Source: Salibacterium aidingense DSM 18341
GTDB lineage: Bacteria > Bacillota > Bacilli > Bacillales > Marinococcaceae
Length of the DNA: 64,000 nucleotides
Direction: 5' to 3'
NCBI RefSeq assembly: GCF_000429685.1
Contig: NZ_AUCI01000013.1
Location: 62,001 to 126,000, forward strand
Position numbers and translations under genes: made by a program. The notes under the pieces are model-generated. The model had not been told where the DNA came from. It saw only the letters and a program-made list of their open reading frames with translations, and made no database searches. Each line of letters starts with the position of its first letter. Position 1 is the first letter of the stretch. Shown piece after piece: positions 27,067 through 36,058 of the stretch.

Positions 27067-28610
27067 GTGATAAAACAAAAGAACAAAGTGATGATTGTTA
27101 TTTCGGTCTTATCTGTTTTATTATCCGTCATTATACATATTTTAGGAAGAGTATATCATTTGTTTGATTATACCATGCTTGCCGATTCAGCTGTGTCTTC
27201 CATATATTTGGAAGAAAATTACGGAGGTATATTATACGCACTGCTTTTCCTGCCGATATTTCTGGCAGGTATAAGTTTATTTCTGTACAAACTAAAAAAA
27301 GAGCATACGCTTCTCCCGTTTATGAACACGTTATGCCTGACTTTTGCCAGTATTTCGATGATTGCTGGAGGAAGCGGAAGAATTGAATTTCATTTTTCTA
27401 TTTTTATGGTTGTGGCAGCGCTTGCCTTTTATGGCAGTATATCGTTGATTTCGATTATGACTACTATTTTTGCCGTTCAGCATCTTCTTGGTTTTTTTGT
27501 CCTGCCGGAGATTGTTTTTGGATATACCGATTATTCTCTCCGCATGCTGATCATCCATGCCTTATTCCTCGTGCTTACTTCTGGGGCGACGTCATGGCAG
27601 GTGTTTTCGAACAAAAACATTCAGAAGCAATTGGAAGTGGATAAAAAGCAGGAACGCAAATCGGTGATTGATGATATTGTCGGCCGTATGTCGGCCACTT
27701 CAGCAAGCGTATTGGAAACAGCAAAGCATTTAAACCAGAAAGCAGAATTAACAGACGACAACAGCCGCAGGATGGCGTCCTCCATCAGCGAACTTACAGA
27801 GGGCGCCCAGAGACAGTGGAATCGTTTAAACGAGAATGTCCATGTGATGAACGAAATGAGTGATGGAATGGAGCAAATGGCCGGAACTTCTGTGGAGGTA
27901 TCAATAAGTCGGAAGAAACTGCTGCAACGGCGGAAGCAGGGGAGAAAACCATGGAATCATTTATGGATGCTTTTGAACACATGAGGGGATCGGTAGAAGC
28001 ATCCTATTATTCTTTTCGGGAGTTAGAAGAAAAAATACGTTCGATTGATCAAATGCTTGAGGTGATAAGGGATATCGCCGCCCGGACGAATCTATTGTCG
28101 CTAAATGCTTCCATTGAAGCCACAGCAGCCGGGGAGAAAGGCAAAGGATTTGCCGTTGTGGCAGAAGAAGTCCGCAAACTGGCGGCACAATCGGGGGCTC
28201 CTGTCTATCGAATATCAGAACAAATAAAAACAATTACCCATGGAACCAATGACACAGTGGACAGCATGGATAAGGTTAAAGAAGACGTGGAAGCTGGTCT
28301 GCATACTCTTCAGGACGTAAGAACATCTTTTTCCACCATTCTTCAAACCACAAAAGAAGTAGACAGCCAGTTGAAGGAGCATTCTTCGTCAGTCCGGCAA
28401 TTAGTGGCCGGTACGGAACAGGCTGCAGCTTCGATGGAAGAGGTAAGGGACATTGCAGGACGGACCCAGGAGGAAACCTTCGCCATGGGCGCTTCTTCCA
28501 ATCAGCAGCTTGATCACATTGAAAAAATTTCGGATTCGGCCGACCTGCTGCATCAGTTCGCTGCTGATTTGGATGAAGTTATTCAAAAAATAAAAGAAGA
28601 CGAGGAATAA
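27067..28610 (+). pseudogene. Methyl-accepting chemotaxis protein, interrupted by a one-base frameshift
   Basis: The first frame encodes five to six membrane segments (about residues 10-190) and the start of the coiled signalling domain. At about 27900-27905 it breaks. In the next frame the sequence resumes with KSEETAATAEAGEKTMESFMDAFE, and then the conserved hairpin tip IRDIAARTNLLSLNASIEATAAGEKGKGFAVVAEEVRKLAAQS. One missing A (TCAATAAG for TCAAATAAG) explains it. The intact protein would be about 514 residues. GTG 27067 is chosen as start behind AAAGGGGGG; ATG 27001 is possible. No other chemotaxis gene is nearby. Confidence 0.88.
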
Positions 28611-28623
28611 AGCGGTAATAAGC

Positions 28624-29619
28624 TTATCTCCTCGGTTTTCTAAAAAAGGCAAACGGTTCAACCGCAGGCTGAGCAATTGTTTTAACGAGCGGAGTAGATA
28701 AGAAATACGTGAAGGCAGCGGTTCCTATCATAAGCAGTAGTACTTCGAATACGGTGTCCATCCCTTCATAAAAGGACGTTTCCCGCAGGTATCGGAATAT
28801 GAAACCGTGCAGAAGATAGACATACAGGGTGTTTTGGGCATATTCCGAAATGACGATTTTCTGCTTTGGTACCAGGATTAAGAAACAAATGGATAAGGCG
28901 GCGGACAAGACGTAAGCAAGCATTCGGTACAAGCTGCCTTCCCATGTTTCAAACCCAAGCATTTGATACGTTTCATCGCCGAAAAACAAATTCCTTGGAA
29001 TGTCAAAGGCGTAAAGATAAAAACCGAGAAATGCCAGCAGAAATAAAAGCACAGCTGCTAGTTTCATGCCCCAGTAATAAATAAAGTTTAAGTGGCAGCG
29101 TTTGACATAAAAGCCGGCAAGAAAAAACGGAAAGAACACCGCCATTCTCGAAAGATTAATCAGAGTATCTGCATTGGCAAAACCAACACCGGTACCAAGC
29201 AGAACAGCAGGAATCAGCATATAAGGGGTGAACTTAAACAAGTGCACCAGAAAGTAAAAAGCAAATAATGTCACAAGGAACCACAGGGACCAGTGCGGTT
29301 CAAGCAGGTGAAACTCGAGAGGGTCCCCCTGCATATCGTAATAATAAAACGTATAGATGACCTGGAAAATAAGGTAGGGCACCAGCAGCCTTTGTATCGG
29401 CTTCAACCATTCTTTTCTCGCCGTTGCATTTTTAGCAAAAAATCCTGAGATAAAAAAGAAGAGCGGCATATGAAACGCAAACATTAACAGATACAGAGCT
29501 TTGCTAAAAGTCTGATCATAGGTCAAAGGGGTAATGGCATGGGTTAATACCACGAGGCCGATCAGGATGAATTTCGCATTATCGAAAAAATAATCTCGCT
29601 TTGAGGTGGACGAATTCAT
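28624..29619 (-). CDS. Acyltransferase 3 family membrane protein
   Basis: A 331-residue polytopic protein with about ten membrane segments of the acyltransferase 3 (OatA/YrhL/NodX-like) family. The start RDYFFDNAKFILIGLVVLTHAITPLTYDQ and the following MFAFHMPLFFFISGFFAK segment, with the catalytic-type histidine in VLTHAI, are diagnostic. Such enzymes acetylate or acylate cell-envelope or secreted sugars. ATG 29619 follows AGGTG; an upstream in-frame ATG at 29706 lacks a binding site. Ends 14 bases from the chemoreceptor stop, convergent. The acceptor is unknown. Confidence 0.88.
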   Translation of the reverse strand: MNSSTSKRDYFFDNAKFILIGLVVLTHAITPLTYDQTFSKALYLLMFAFHMPLFFFISGFFAKNATARKEWLKPIQRLLVPYLIFQVIYTFYYYDMQGDPLEFHLLEPHWSLWFLVTLFAFYFLVHLFKFTPYMLIPAVLLGTGVGFANADTLINLSRMAVFFPFFLAGFYVKRCHLNFIYYWGMKLAAVLLFLLAFLGFYLYAFDIPRNLFFGDETYQMLGFETWEGSLYRMLAYVLSAALSICFLILVPKQKIVISEYAQNTLYVYLLHGFIFRYLRETSFYEGMDTVFEVLLLMIGTAAFTYFLSTPLVKTIAQPAVEPFAFFRKPRR

Positions 29620-29887
29620 GATTTTCACCTGTCTTTCTACACCAAATAGTATAGACAGGGTGTTTACAGGCGGGCAAGTAAAAAAGTATGGGATTATTAA
29701 GCGCAAGTTTGGGTAGAAAAAACGATGAAATGAGGAAGATTCCCTTTTTGGGTGGTGTCAAGTACGGTCGTTTTAAAAATGAAACTGCCATGCTCCTGCG
29801 CCGAATGCAGAAGCATAGCAGTCTGGTCTATTCCCTGGTTCCTATTTTCAAGTCAGCTGCGTTTTCGATGATCATTGGTTTAAAAGT

Positions 29888-30304
29888 TTAACCAATGATT
29901 TCTTCAAAGGTTTGAACTCCGGCTTTTGCGACTTGGACATCATCAGGGACAGCACTTCCGCTCACTCCGACCGCACCAACAACTTTGCCATCCTGCTGCA
30001 GCGGGATGCCGCCGCCGAATACAACGATACGTCCGTTGTTGGTGGTGTTTAACCCATAAAGTTCGGAGTTTGGGACGGTGGCTTCTGCTAAATTGGATGT
30101 AGGCATTTTCAGGGCAACGGATGTCCATGCTTTGTCTTCGGAAATGGCAATACTTGCTATCCAGGCATCATCCATTCTGTGTTTGGCGATTAAGTTGCCG
30201 CCATCATCGACAACCGTGATAACCATGGACACTCCGATATTTTCTGCCTCTTTTTCTGCACCGGCAATCACTTTTTCAGCCGTATCTAATGTTAATTTAT
30301 CCAT
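29888..30304 (-). CDS. GlcG/HbpS family heme-binding-like protein
   Basis: A 138-residue protein of the GlcG/HbpS (DUF336) family: LTLDTAEKVIAGAEKEAENIGVSMVITVVDDGGNLIAKHRMDDAWIASI, then FGGGIPLQQDGKVVGAVGVSGSAVPDDVQVAKAG. Members bind heme or cobalamin-like ligands or act as accessory subunits; the function here is not certain. A GGAGG site precedes ATG 30304. It lies 26 bases behind the formaldehyde dehydrogenase gene on the same strand and is likely cotranscribed with it. Confidence 0.85.
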   Translation of the reverse strand: MDKLTLDTAEKVIAGAEKEAENIGVSMVITVVDDGGNLIAKHRMDDAWIASIAISEDKAWTSVALKMPTSNLAEATVPNSELYGLNTTNNGRIVVFGGGIPLQQDGKVVGAVGVSGSAVPDDVQVAKAGVQTFEEIIG

Positions 30305-30330
30305 TACATCTCCTCCAGTTCAGTTAAAAA

Positions 30331-31548
30331 TTATTTGTTGAACATGCCATGAGGGTCGATAACGAATTTTTTGGCGACACCGCTGTCAAACTCACTATAT
30401 CCCTGAGGGGCTTCATCCAAAGAAATGAGCGTTGCATTAACGGCTTTTGCAATATTTGCTTTTCCATGAAGAATGGAGTTCAAGAGGGAGCGGTGGTACT
30501 GCATGACGGGAGTTTGTCCTGTTACAAACGTATGTCCCTTAGCCCAGCCCAGACCAAAACGTATGCTGAGAGATCCTTGTTTAGCTGCTTCATCTGCAGC
30601 CCCGGGATCTTCTGTGACATAAAGACCTGGTATACCTAGTTTTCCGGCAGCCCGTGTGACGTCCATGATAGAATTTAAGACCGTGGCTGGAGCTTCTTTG
30701 GCGTCTTTCCCGTGGCCGGATGCTTCGAATCCAACCGCGTCAATCGCGCAATCCACTTCGGGGACACCCAGAATCTGTTCAATTTGTTCTCCTATCTTAT
30801 CGTGATCTCGTAAGTTTATGGTTTCACACCCGAAACTTCTTGCCTGTTCGAGTCGTTCAGGGATTAAATCACCAACGATAACGACGGAAGCTCCTAATAG
30901 CTGAGCGGAATGGGCGGCCGCTAATCCTACAGGTCCAGCACCAGCGACATAAACAGAAGAACCAGGTTTCACTCCGGCACTGTAAGCACCGTGAAAGCCC
31001 GTTGGAAATATGTCCGAAAGCATGGTTAAGTCAAGAATCTTGTCCATTGCTTGATCTTTATCTGGAAATGTCAGCAGTTGAAAGTCAGCGTAGGGAACCA
31101 TAACATATTCGGATTGACCGCCAACCCAGCCTCCCATATCGACGTATCCATACGCCGATCCAGGGCGATCCGGATTGACGTTGAGGCAGACGTGGGTATT
31201 TTGTTCCTTGCAGGACTGACAGCGCCCACAGGCAATGTTAAAGGGAACAGACACCATGTCCCCTTGTTTGATGAATTCAACATCACGGCCTGTTTCAATC
31301 ACTTCGCCTGTTATTTCATGACCAAGAATGAGCCCTTCAGGAGCTGTGGTACGCCCGCGGACCATGTGTTGGTCACTCCCGCAGATGTTGGTTGTTATCA
31401 CTTTTAGAATAACGCCATGTTCACATTTTCTACCAACGTTCAGAGGGTTAACCCCAGGCCCGTCTCGTAAAATCAGTTCGGGGTAATCAATATCTTTTAC
31501 TTCTACCTTCCCAGCTCCAGCGTAGGCAACAGCACGGTTTCCTCCCAT
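30331..31548 (-). CDS. fdhA: Glutathione-independent formaldehyde dehydrogenase (zinc MDR)
   Basis: A 405-residue zinc-dependent medium-chain dehydrogenase that oxidises formaldehyde with NAD without needing glutathione. Evidence: NRAVAYAGAGKVEVKDIDYPEL at the start, the catalytic zinc segment NICGSDQHMVRGRTTAPEGLILGHEITGEV, the four-cysteine structural zinc loop CGRCQSCKEQNTHVC, and the NAD site VAGAGPVGLAAAHSAQLLGA. ATG 31548 is seven bases behind GGAGG; ATG 31554 overlaps the binding site. Divergent from an HxlR regulator, which in Bacillus relatives responds to formaldehyde, so induction by formaldehyde is likely. Confidence 0.9.
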   Translation of the reverse strand: MGGNRAVAYAGAGKVEVKDIDYPELILRDGPGVNPLNVGRKCEHGVILKVITTNICGSDQHMVRGRTTAPEGLILGHEITGEVIETGRDVEFIKQGDMVSVPFNIACGRCQSCKEQNTHVCLNVNPDRPGSAYGYVDMGGWVGGQSEYVMVPYADFQLLTFPDKDQAMDKILDLTMLSDIFPTGFHGAYSAGVKPGSSVYVAGAGPVGLAAAHSAQLLGASVVIVGDLIPERLEQARSFGCETINLRDHDKIGEQIEQILGVPEVDCAIDAVGFEASGHGKDAKEAPATVLNSIMDVTRAAGKLGIPGLYVTEDPGAADEAAKQGSLSIRFGLGWAKGHTFVTGQTPVMQYHRSLLNSILHGKANIAKAVNATLISLDEAPQGYSEFDSGVAKKFVIDPHGMFNK

Positions 31549-31561
31549 TGTCATACCTCCT

Positions 31562-31612
31562 GTTCATGTTATTGAACGTGTTGAAGTTTGTAAGCGGGTA
31601 CATTAAAATGTA
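31562..31612. promoter_or_regulatory. Two palindromes in the fdhA-HxlR divergent promoter
   Basis: GTTCA-N6-TGAAC at 31562-31577 and the 14-base perfect palindrome TACATTAAAATGTA at 31599-31612. Both lie between the divergent starts and are candidate operators for the HxlR protein encoded next door. Confidence 0.5.
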
Positions 31613-31752
31613 ATAAAGTGTAAGTGAACTTGTTTAAATTATCTGAATTTTATTTCCTTACCTACAGTCTACAGAGCAAGCCAATGAAAGAAAAGAAGGC
31701 ACTTTTTGGTTACACAGTAACTTCAAGGATACTTTTAAAGGGTGGCGGGCTT

Positions 31753-32130
31753 ATGGAGGATTTAAGAAAAGATGTGTTAAAAAAGGTGAAAAACGGCACG
31801 TTCAATTGTGAAAAAGAATTAACCCTTTCGCTTATAAACGGAAAATGGAAAATTACAACAATCTATCATCTCGGTCATAATGGTGCCATGCGTTTTAATG
31901 AAATAAAACGGCTTTTTCCAACGATTACGCACAAAGTATTAACGTCGCAGCTGCGTGAATTGGAGGAAGACGGTCTTATCCACCGAGAGGTCTTCCCAGA
32001 AGTTCCTCCGCGGGTGGAATATTCATTAACAGAACTCGGAGAAAGTTTAATGCCAATTATTCAAAGTATGTATCTTTGGGGACAGGAGAACATGAAATAT
32101 TTTACAAAGGACACTGCTAATCATCAGTGA
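31753..32130 (+). CDS. HxlR family transcriptional regulator
   Basis: A 125-residue winged-helix regulator. Diagnostic pattern: [81 protein letters not shown] 31753 is chosen because it gives the normal family length; the longer frame from 31624 has no support. Bacillus subtilis HxlR activates formaldehyde assimilation genes, so its position opposite a formaldehyde dehydrogenase suggests control of formaldehyde detoxification here. The cysteine near the N terminus may be the sensor, as in related aldehyde regulators. Confidence 0.9.
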   Translation: MEDLRKDVLKKVKNGTFNCEKELTLSLINGKWKITTIYHLGHNGAMRFNEIKRLFPTITHKVLTSQLRELEEDGLIHREVFPEVPPRVEYSLTELGESLMPIIQSMYLWGQENMKYFTKDTANHQ

Positions 32131-32144
32131 GTGTGAACCCATTG

Positions 32145-32831
32145 TTATTGCCGGACAGGACGAAAGCCTGCTTTTTCTGCTTCTTCTTCGGAGCAGAACA
32201 TTTCTTCCGCTTCGGTGGCTTCATAATACGGACTGTCTGGGGTGTGGTAGATGTAATCCCCGCTGGAACTATGGTTCCCTTTTATATCCGGTGATTCACA
32301 AGAGCCGCTCTGCACGGCATCAGGGTTGAAACCTTCATCCGTAACATACCCCTCTTCGCTCCAGATTCCTCTGTTCTCTTCTCTGGCCTTTTCTTCTGTT
32401 TGCTGCAGTCTATCCACATATCGGGTATTTGGCTCGATGATATAAGCAACCCGGGCCAGACCTTTTTCTATCACTTTTTCATTAAACATTTCCCCGTCCA
32501 CCCAGATATAGGCGAGAAACCGGTCGTAATCATCCCGTATGGACGTATCAATTTCTATCGTTACGTTCTTGTTTTCCGGTAAGTATTCTTTGGCAAATGC
32601 ACTGGCTTCTGCTCCATAAGGCTGAACGGGTTTATCAGGATGGATGGTTTCCGGTGCATCCACTAAAAGCAGACGAATCGTTTCCCGGCCGCCTTTTTCC
32701 ATATCAACCTTTATGGTGTCGCCGTCCACGACCTCAAGAATGTCTGCTTCTACTTTTTCCCCGGCTTCATAAGACGGATGACCGCAACTGCTTGTGATCA
32801 GCAGTAGTGCAAGAAATAAATATAATTTCAT
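32145..32831 (-). CDS. Thermonuclease-family lipoprotein with C-terminal sunset-like domain
   Basis: A 228-residue secreted nuclease. The signal peptide ends in SSC (lipidation at C16). The SNase domain follows: ADILEVVDGDTIKV, RLLLVDAPET (catalytic Arg and Asp), and DRFLAYIWVDGEMFNEKVIEKGLARV. The C-terminal part (KGNHSSSGDYIYHTPDSPYYEATEAEEMFCSEEEAEKAGFRP) matches the short sunset/excalibur-like module often attached to such nucleases. It would degrade extracellular DNA while tethered to the membrane. Convergent with the HxlR gene. Confidence 0.88.
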   Translation of the reverse strand: MKLYLFLALLLITSSCGHPSYEAGEKVEADILEVVDGDTIKVDMEKGGRETIRLLLVDAPETIHPDKPVQPYGAEASAFAKEYLPENKNVTIEIDTSIRDDYDRFLAYIWVDGEMFNEKVIEKGLARVAYIIEPNTRYVDRLQQTEEKAREENRGIWSEEGYVTDEGFNPDAVQSGSCESPDIKGNHSSSGDYIYHTPDSPYYEATEAEEMFCSEEEAEKAGFRPVRQ

Positions 32832-32983
32832 AGATAACGCTCTCCTCTCTTTTGCGCGAATGAAAAAACGGGTATATAACTACTCAAGCCCTGTATATTG
32901 CAGGAAATTTAAGGAGAATAACGAATACAAAGAGTAAGGTATGTGAGAAACAAATCATTACTTCTGGGGAAAGGGTGATACAA

Positions 32984-33805
32984 ATGTCAGTCCAGTATGA
33001 AGATCAGCAGGTGACGGTGTTTCAGAGTGCCCTGCATCAAACGACCTCCACGGTGGTGGCTACGGACGACATGATCCTGATTGTGGATCCGGCCTGGCTG
33101 CCGGAGGAAATTGCAGCGATCCAGGAACATGTAAAGAGCAAGGATAAGGGCCAGCGTCAGTATTTGTTGTTCACGCATTCTGATTTTGACCACATCCTTG
33201 GCTGGAATGCATTTCCGGAAGCAGTGACGATTGCATCGCGGGGGTTTGCAGCCAGATCCGGCAAGGAAGAAACGATTCAGGAAATAAAAGATTTTGACGA
33301 TCATTATTACATCCAGCGTCCTTATATCATTGATTATCCTGCCATAGATATTATCATTGATTACGATGAACAGACGATTGAAATGGGAAACACCTCTGTA
33401 TCTTTCTATTTAGCGCCGGGCCATCAGGCAGACGGGGTGTTTGCTGTTGTCCATGAGCTCCACACCCTAATTGCCGGAGATTATTTAAGCGACGTAGAAT
33501 TTCCCTTTATTCATCATAACAGCGAAGCGTATGAAAGAACGATTGATAAACTGGAGCAGGTGTTATCACAGAAAAATATCGGCCTGCTTGTCCCGGGCCA
33601 TGGAAAAAGTACAGCCAATGTCAATGAAATGAGAGACCGCATCGAAGATTCCCGCTGGTACATCCAGGTACTGCGGGATGAAGTAAGACAGAAAGAAAAA
33701 TTTGAGGTACTGCAGGCTTTTGTGGACAGCTTTCTGTTTTCACGTTATCTTGGAGAAGAGCATGAGAACAATAAAGCCCAAATGAAGGAAGAAGAAAAAG
33801 GATAG
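32984..33805 (+). CDS. MBL-fold metallohydrolase
   Basis: A 273-residue metallo-beta-lactamase-fold protein. The metal motif appears as THSDFDHILGW (HxDxDH variant), with further metal ligands in APGHQADGV, AGDYLSD and VPGHG. Start ATG 32984 follows AAAGGGTG. It is 14 bases before a EutH-type transporter gene and probably cotranscribed with it. The hydrolysed substrate is unknown; the pairing hints at a metabolite linked to ethanolamine or amino-alcohol uptake, but this is speculation. Confidence 0.85.
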   Translation: MSVQYEDQQVTVFQSALHQTTSTVVATDDMILIVDPAWLPEEIAAIQEHVKSKDKGQRQYLLFTHSDFDHILGWNAFPEAVTIASRGFAARSGKEETIQEIKDFDDHYYIQRPYIIDYPAIDIIIDYDEQTIEMGNTSVSFYLAPGHQADGVFAVVHELHTLIAGDYLSDVEFPFIHHNSEAYERTIDKLEQVLSQKNIGLLVPGHGKSTANVNEMRDRIEDSRWYIQVLRDEVRQKEKFEVLQAFVDSFLFSRYLGEEHENNKAQMKEEEKG

Positions 33806-33819
33806 AGAGAAGGGTCTCC

Positions 33820-34887
33820 ATGTTTGAACTTCAGGATGCCATCCTTCTGGTATTAGCCATCTTCATGATGGTTGGGGCTGTTGATAAAGCATTAGGAAAT
33901 CGTTATGGATACGGTGAAGCGTTTGAACGAGGTTTTTCGGCGATCGGCCCTATTGCAGTGGTGATGATCGGCATGATTTCCCTTGCACCGGTGCTGGCTG
34001 ACATTCTCCGTCCTGTCGTTGTTCCATTATACCAGTGGATGGGGGCGGACCCGGCAATGTTTGCAACGACACTTTTGGCACTGGATATGGGTGGTTATGC
34101 GCTGGCCGGTGAACTGGCGGAAACAGAAGAATCCGCCAGATTCGCCGGTATTTTATTGGGAACCATGCTTGGGCCGACATTGACCTTTACGATTCCCATT
34201 GCCCTCACTATATTAAAAAAAGAAGACCACGCTGTGTTTGCCAAAGGGATGCTTGCCGGTATTTCCACGATTCCTGCCGGGATGCTCGCAGGCGGGCTGG
34301 CTGCTGGTTTTTCCATGGCTCAGATGCTCGGAAATTTGATTCCGATTCTATTATGCTCCGGCCTGGTTCTACTCGGATTATGGTGGAAACCGACGGTGAT
34401 GGTAAGAGGGTTTCAGCGGTTTGGAAGACTGGTGGTGGCGTTTACGACCCTCGCTACTGCGGTGGTGGTGTTTGAATCATTAACCGGCTGGACGGTTCTT
34501 CCAGGAATGGCTTCCTCGGATAAAGGACTATTAACCGTTGGTGCTATTGCATTTTCGCTGGCGGGCGCCTTTCCTCTCGTTCATTTTATTCAAAAGCACG
34601 GCCGAGGCAGAGGCGGACGATTTTTCATGAATGAAACTGCCTGGTCCGGCTGGTTTGCTTCGCTGGCCCACACGATTCCGATGTTTGCCTTAAGCGATGA
34701 GATGGAGGAAGAGGGGAAACTGATGAATTTTGCTTTTGCCGTAAGCGGCGCTTTTATTCTAGGCGGTCATTTAGGATTTACCGCGGCAGTAGACCGGCCG
34801 ATGATCGTGCCGATGTTGATAGGCAAGGCTGTTGGCGGCTTCAGCGCGATGGCCGCCGCCTTCTGGATGATCAGGAAAGCAAAATAG
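33820..34887 (+). CDS. eutH: EutH-type ethanolamine transporter
   Basis: A 355-residue membrane protein with about ten hydrophobic segments, matching EutH: MVGAVDKALGNRYGYGEAFERGFSAIGPIAVVMIGMISLAPVLA and the conserved core LALDMGGYALAGELAETEESARFAGILLGTMLGPTLTFTIP. EutH brings ethanolamine into the cell. No ethanolamine ammonia-lyase, microcompartment or EutVW genes are nearby, so uptake is uncoupled from a local catabolic operon. Starts 14 bases after the MBL hydrolase. Confidence 0.9.
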   Translation: MFELQDAILLVLAIFMMVGAVDKALGNRYGYGEAFERGFSAIGPIAVVMIGMISLAPVLADILRPVVVPLYQWMGADPAMFATTLLALDMGGYALAGELAETEESARFAGILLGTMLGPTLTFTIPIALTILKKEDHAVFAKGMLAGISTIPAGMLAGGLAAGFSMAQMLGNLIPILLCSGLVLLGLWWKPTVMVRGFQRFGRLVVAFTTLATAVVVFESLTGWTVLPGMASSDKGLLTVGAIAFSLAGAFPLVHFIQKHGRGRGGRFFMNETAWSGWFASLAHTIPMFALSDEMEEEGKLMNFAFAVSGAFILGGHLGFTAAVDRPMIVPMLIGKAVGGFSAMAAAFWMIRKAK

Positions 34888-34967
34888 CCGTTTTTCCACC
34901 TCACAAATAATGATACGATATGAGTGAGTTTATTTCATCACATCAAGAAAAAAAAGGACAGGATACT

Positions 34968-35780
34968 ATGAATAAAAAAATAATCAGTTTAGGCTTTGCC
35001 GTGCTGTTGACAGCCGGGGGTTGTTCGGCAGCGGGTCAGTCCGAGGAAGATGCCAAGACCCCGGATACAGAAACAAAAGAGGAACAAACGAATCAGGAAG
35101 AAACGAAGCCGGTATTTGAGGAAGACGAGGAGCAGGAAGAAACTGCCGATCGGGAAGAAGACCAAGCAGCAGCTCCTCCGCCAACAGATGAAAATGGAGT
35201 GCTGGAGAATCCGGAAGCGCTGGATGCGCTGGTGAACAGAGACTATCACCTTCCTTCCGATTATGTCCCGGAGGACTTGACTGTCCCGGATGTTCCATTT
35301 CCGTTTGAAGAAGACGTTCCGAAAAAACAGCTGCGTGAACCAGCAGCTGCTGCTCTGGAGGAATTATTCAGCGGGGCAGAGGAAGAAGGACTGAATCTAT
35401 TTGCTGTCTCCGGATATCGTTCCTATGACCGCCAGGAAGCAATTTTTGCCGCTAACGCCGAAGAAGATGGAGTGGAAGAAGCCAATCAATACAGCGCTCA
35501 GGCGGGGGAAAGTGAACACCAGAGCGGTCTGGCGATGGACGTAAGCTCCCAATCGGCTGACTTTTCATTAACCGATGAATTCGGTGAAACGCCGGAAGGA
35601 CAATGGCTGAAAGAAAATGCGTACGAATACGGCTTTGTCATCCGTTATCCGGAAGATAAAACGGAGATTACTGGGTATCAATATGAACCGTGGCACCTCC
35701 GTTATGTCGGGGAGGATTTGGCAGCTGAACTTCAGGATAAGGATGAAACCCTGGAAGAATATTACGACACAACAGAATAA
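34968..35780 (+). CDS. VanY-type D-alanyl-D-alanine carboxypeptidase lipoprotein
   Basis: A 270-residue exported zinc peptidase that trims terminal D-Ala from peptidoglycan stem peptides. The signal peptide ends at the lipobox-like GGC, followed by a very acidic, low-complexity linker to about residue 75. The catalytic domain has SGYRSYDRQEAIF, the zinc motif SEHQSGLAMDV (H and D ligands) and EPWHLRYVG (third zinc ligand). ATG 34968 follows AAAGGAC. Monocistronic; repeat boxes lie directly downstream. Confidence 0.9.
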   Translation: MNKKIISLGFAVLLTAGGCSAAGQSEEDAKTPDTETKEEQTNQEETKPVFEEDEEQEETADREEDQAAAPPPTDENGVLENPEALDALVNRDYHLPSDYVPEDLTVPDVPFPFEEDVPKKQLREPAAAALEELFSGAEEEGLNLFAVSGYRSYDRQEAIFAANAEEDGVEEANQYSAQAGESEHQSGLAMDVSSQSADFSLTDEFGETPEGQWLKENAYEYGFVIRYPEDKTEITGYQYEPWHLRYVGEDLAAELQDKDETLEEYYDTTE

Positions 35781-35801
35781 GAGCAGGACGGCGGTTCGTG
35801 C

Positions 35802-35876
35802 GGACGCCTGATCTCTTATTTCTCTTTTTTAACAGCAAAAGGCCATTGATTTCATGAAATAACGGAATAAATGTCC
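35802..35876. repeat. Four-box element, reduced copy (inner pair only)
   Basis: A degenerate forward box (GGACGCCTGATCTCTTATTT) starts at 35802 and a good inverted box ends at 35876. The 74-base offset is exactly that of the inner boxes in the other copies. The outer boxes are absent: the upstream one would fall in the vanY-like gene. Confidence 0.6.
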
Positions 35877-35900
35877 TCGCCCTGCTTCCTGCTGCCCACA

Positions 35901-35929
35901 ACCAGCTGCAAAAAAGCAGCTGGTTTTTT
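35901..35929 (+). terminator. Hairpin terminator
   Basis: ACCAGCTGC / GCAGCTGGT stem with a loop of five A's, followed by TTTTTT. Serves the vanY-like gene, though 120 bases downstream, and ends just before the convergent cydS stop. Confidence 0.75.
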
Positions 35930-35932
35930 CAT

Positions 35933-36040
35933 TTACTCCTCGTAAAAGTAGTCGCCGCGGCGCCCGCCCCATAGGAATACGGCCAGCACACTGGCCCCGA
36001 GTACCAGGTGCGGCGCAATCATAATCAGAAAAAAGCCCAT
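35933..36040 (-). CDS. cydS: Cytochrome bd oxidase small subunit CydS
   Basis: A 35-residue single-span membrane peptide (MGFFLIMIAPHLVLGASVLA, then VFLWGGRRGDYFYEE). Its size, N-terminal helix and position 18 bases behind cydB match CydS, the third subunit that stabilises the heme region of bd oxidases in Bacillus and Geobacillus. It has a GGAGG/AAAGGAG ribosome binding site. The gene is easily missed by gene callers because of its length. Confidence 0.8.
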   Translation of the reverse strand: MGFFLIMIAPHLVLGASVLAVFLWGGRRGDYFYEE

Positions 36041-36058
36041 CCTCCACGTCTCCTTTCG

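Noticed and set aside
29688-29891. 67-residue plus-strand frame between the acyltransferase and the HbpS-like gene
   Set aside because: No binding site, no family resemblance and a random-looking composition; treated as empty intergenic DNA.
34984-35298. Long antisense frames within the vanY-like gene
   Set aside because: They mirror the acidic low-complexity linker and lack start signals.
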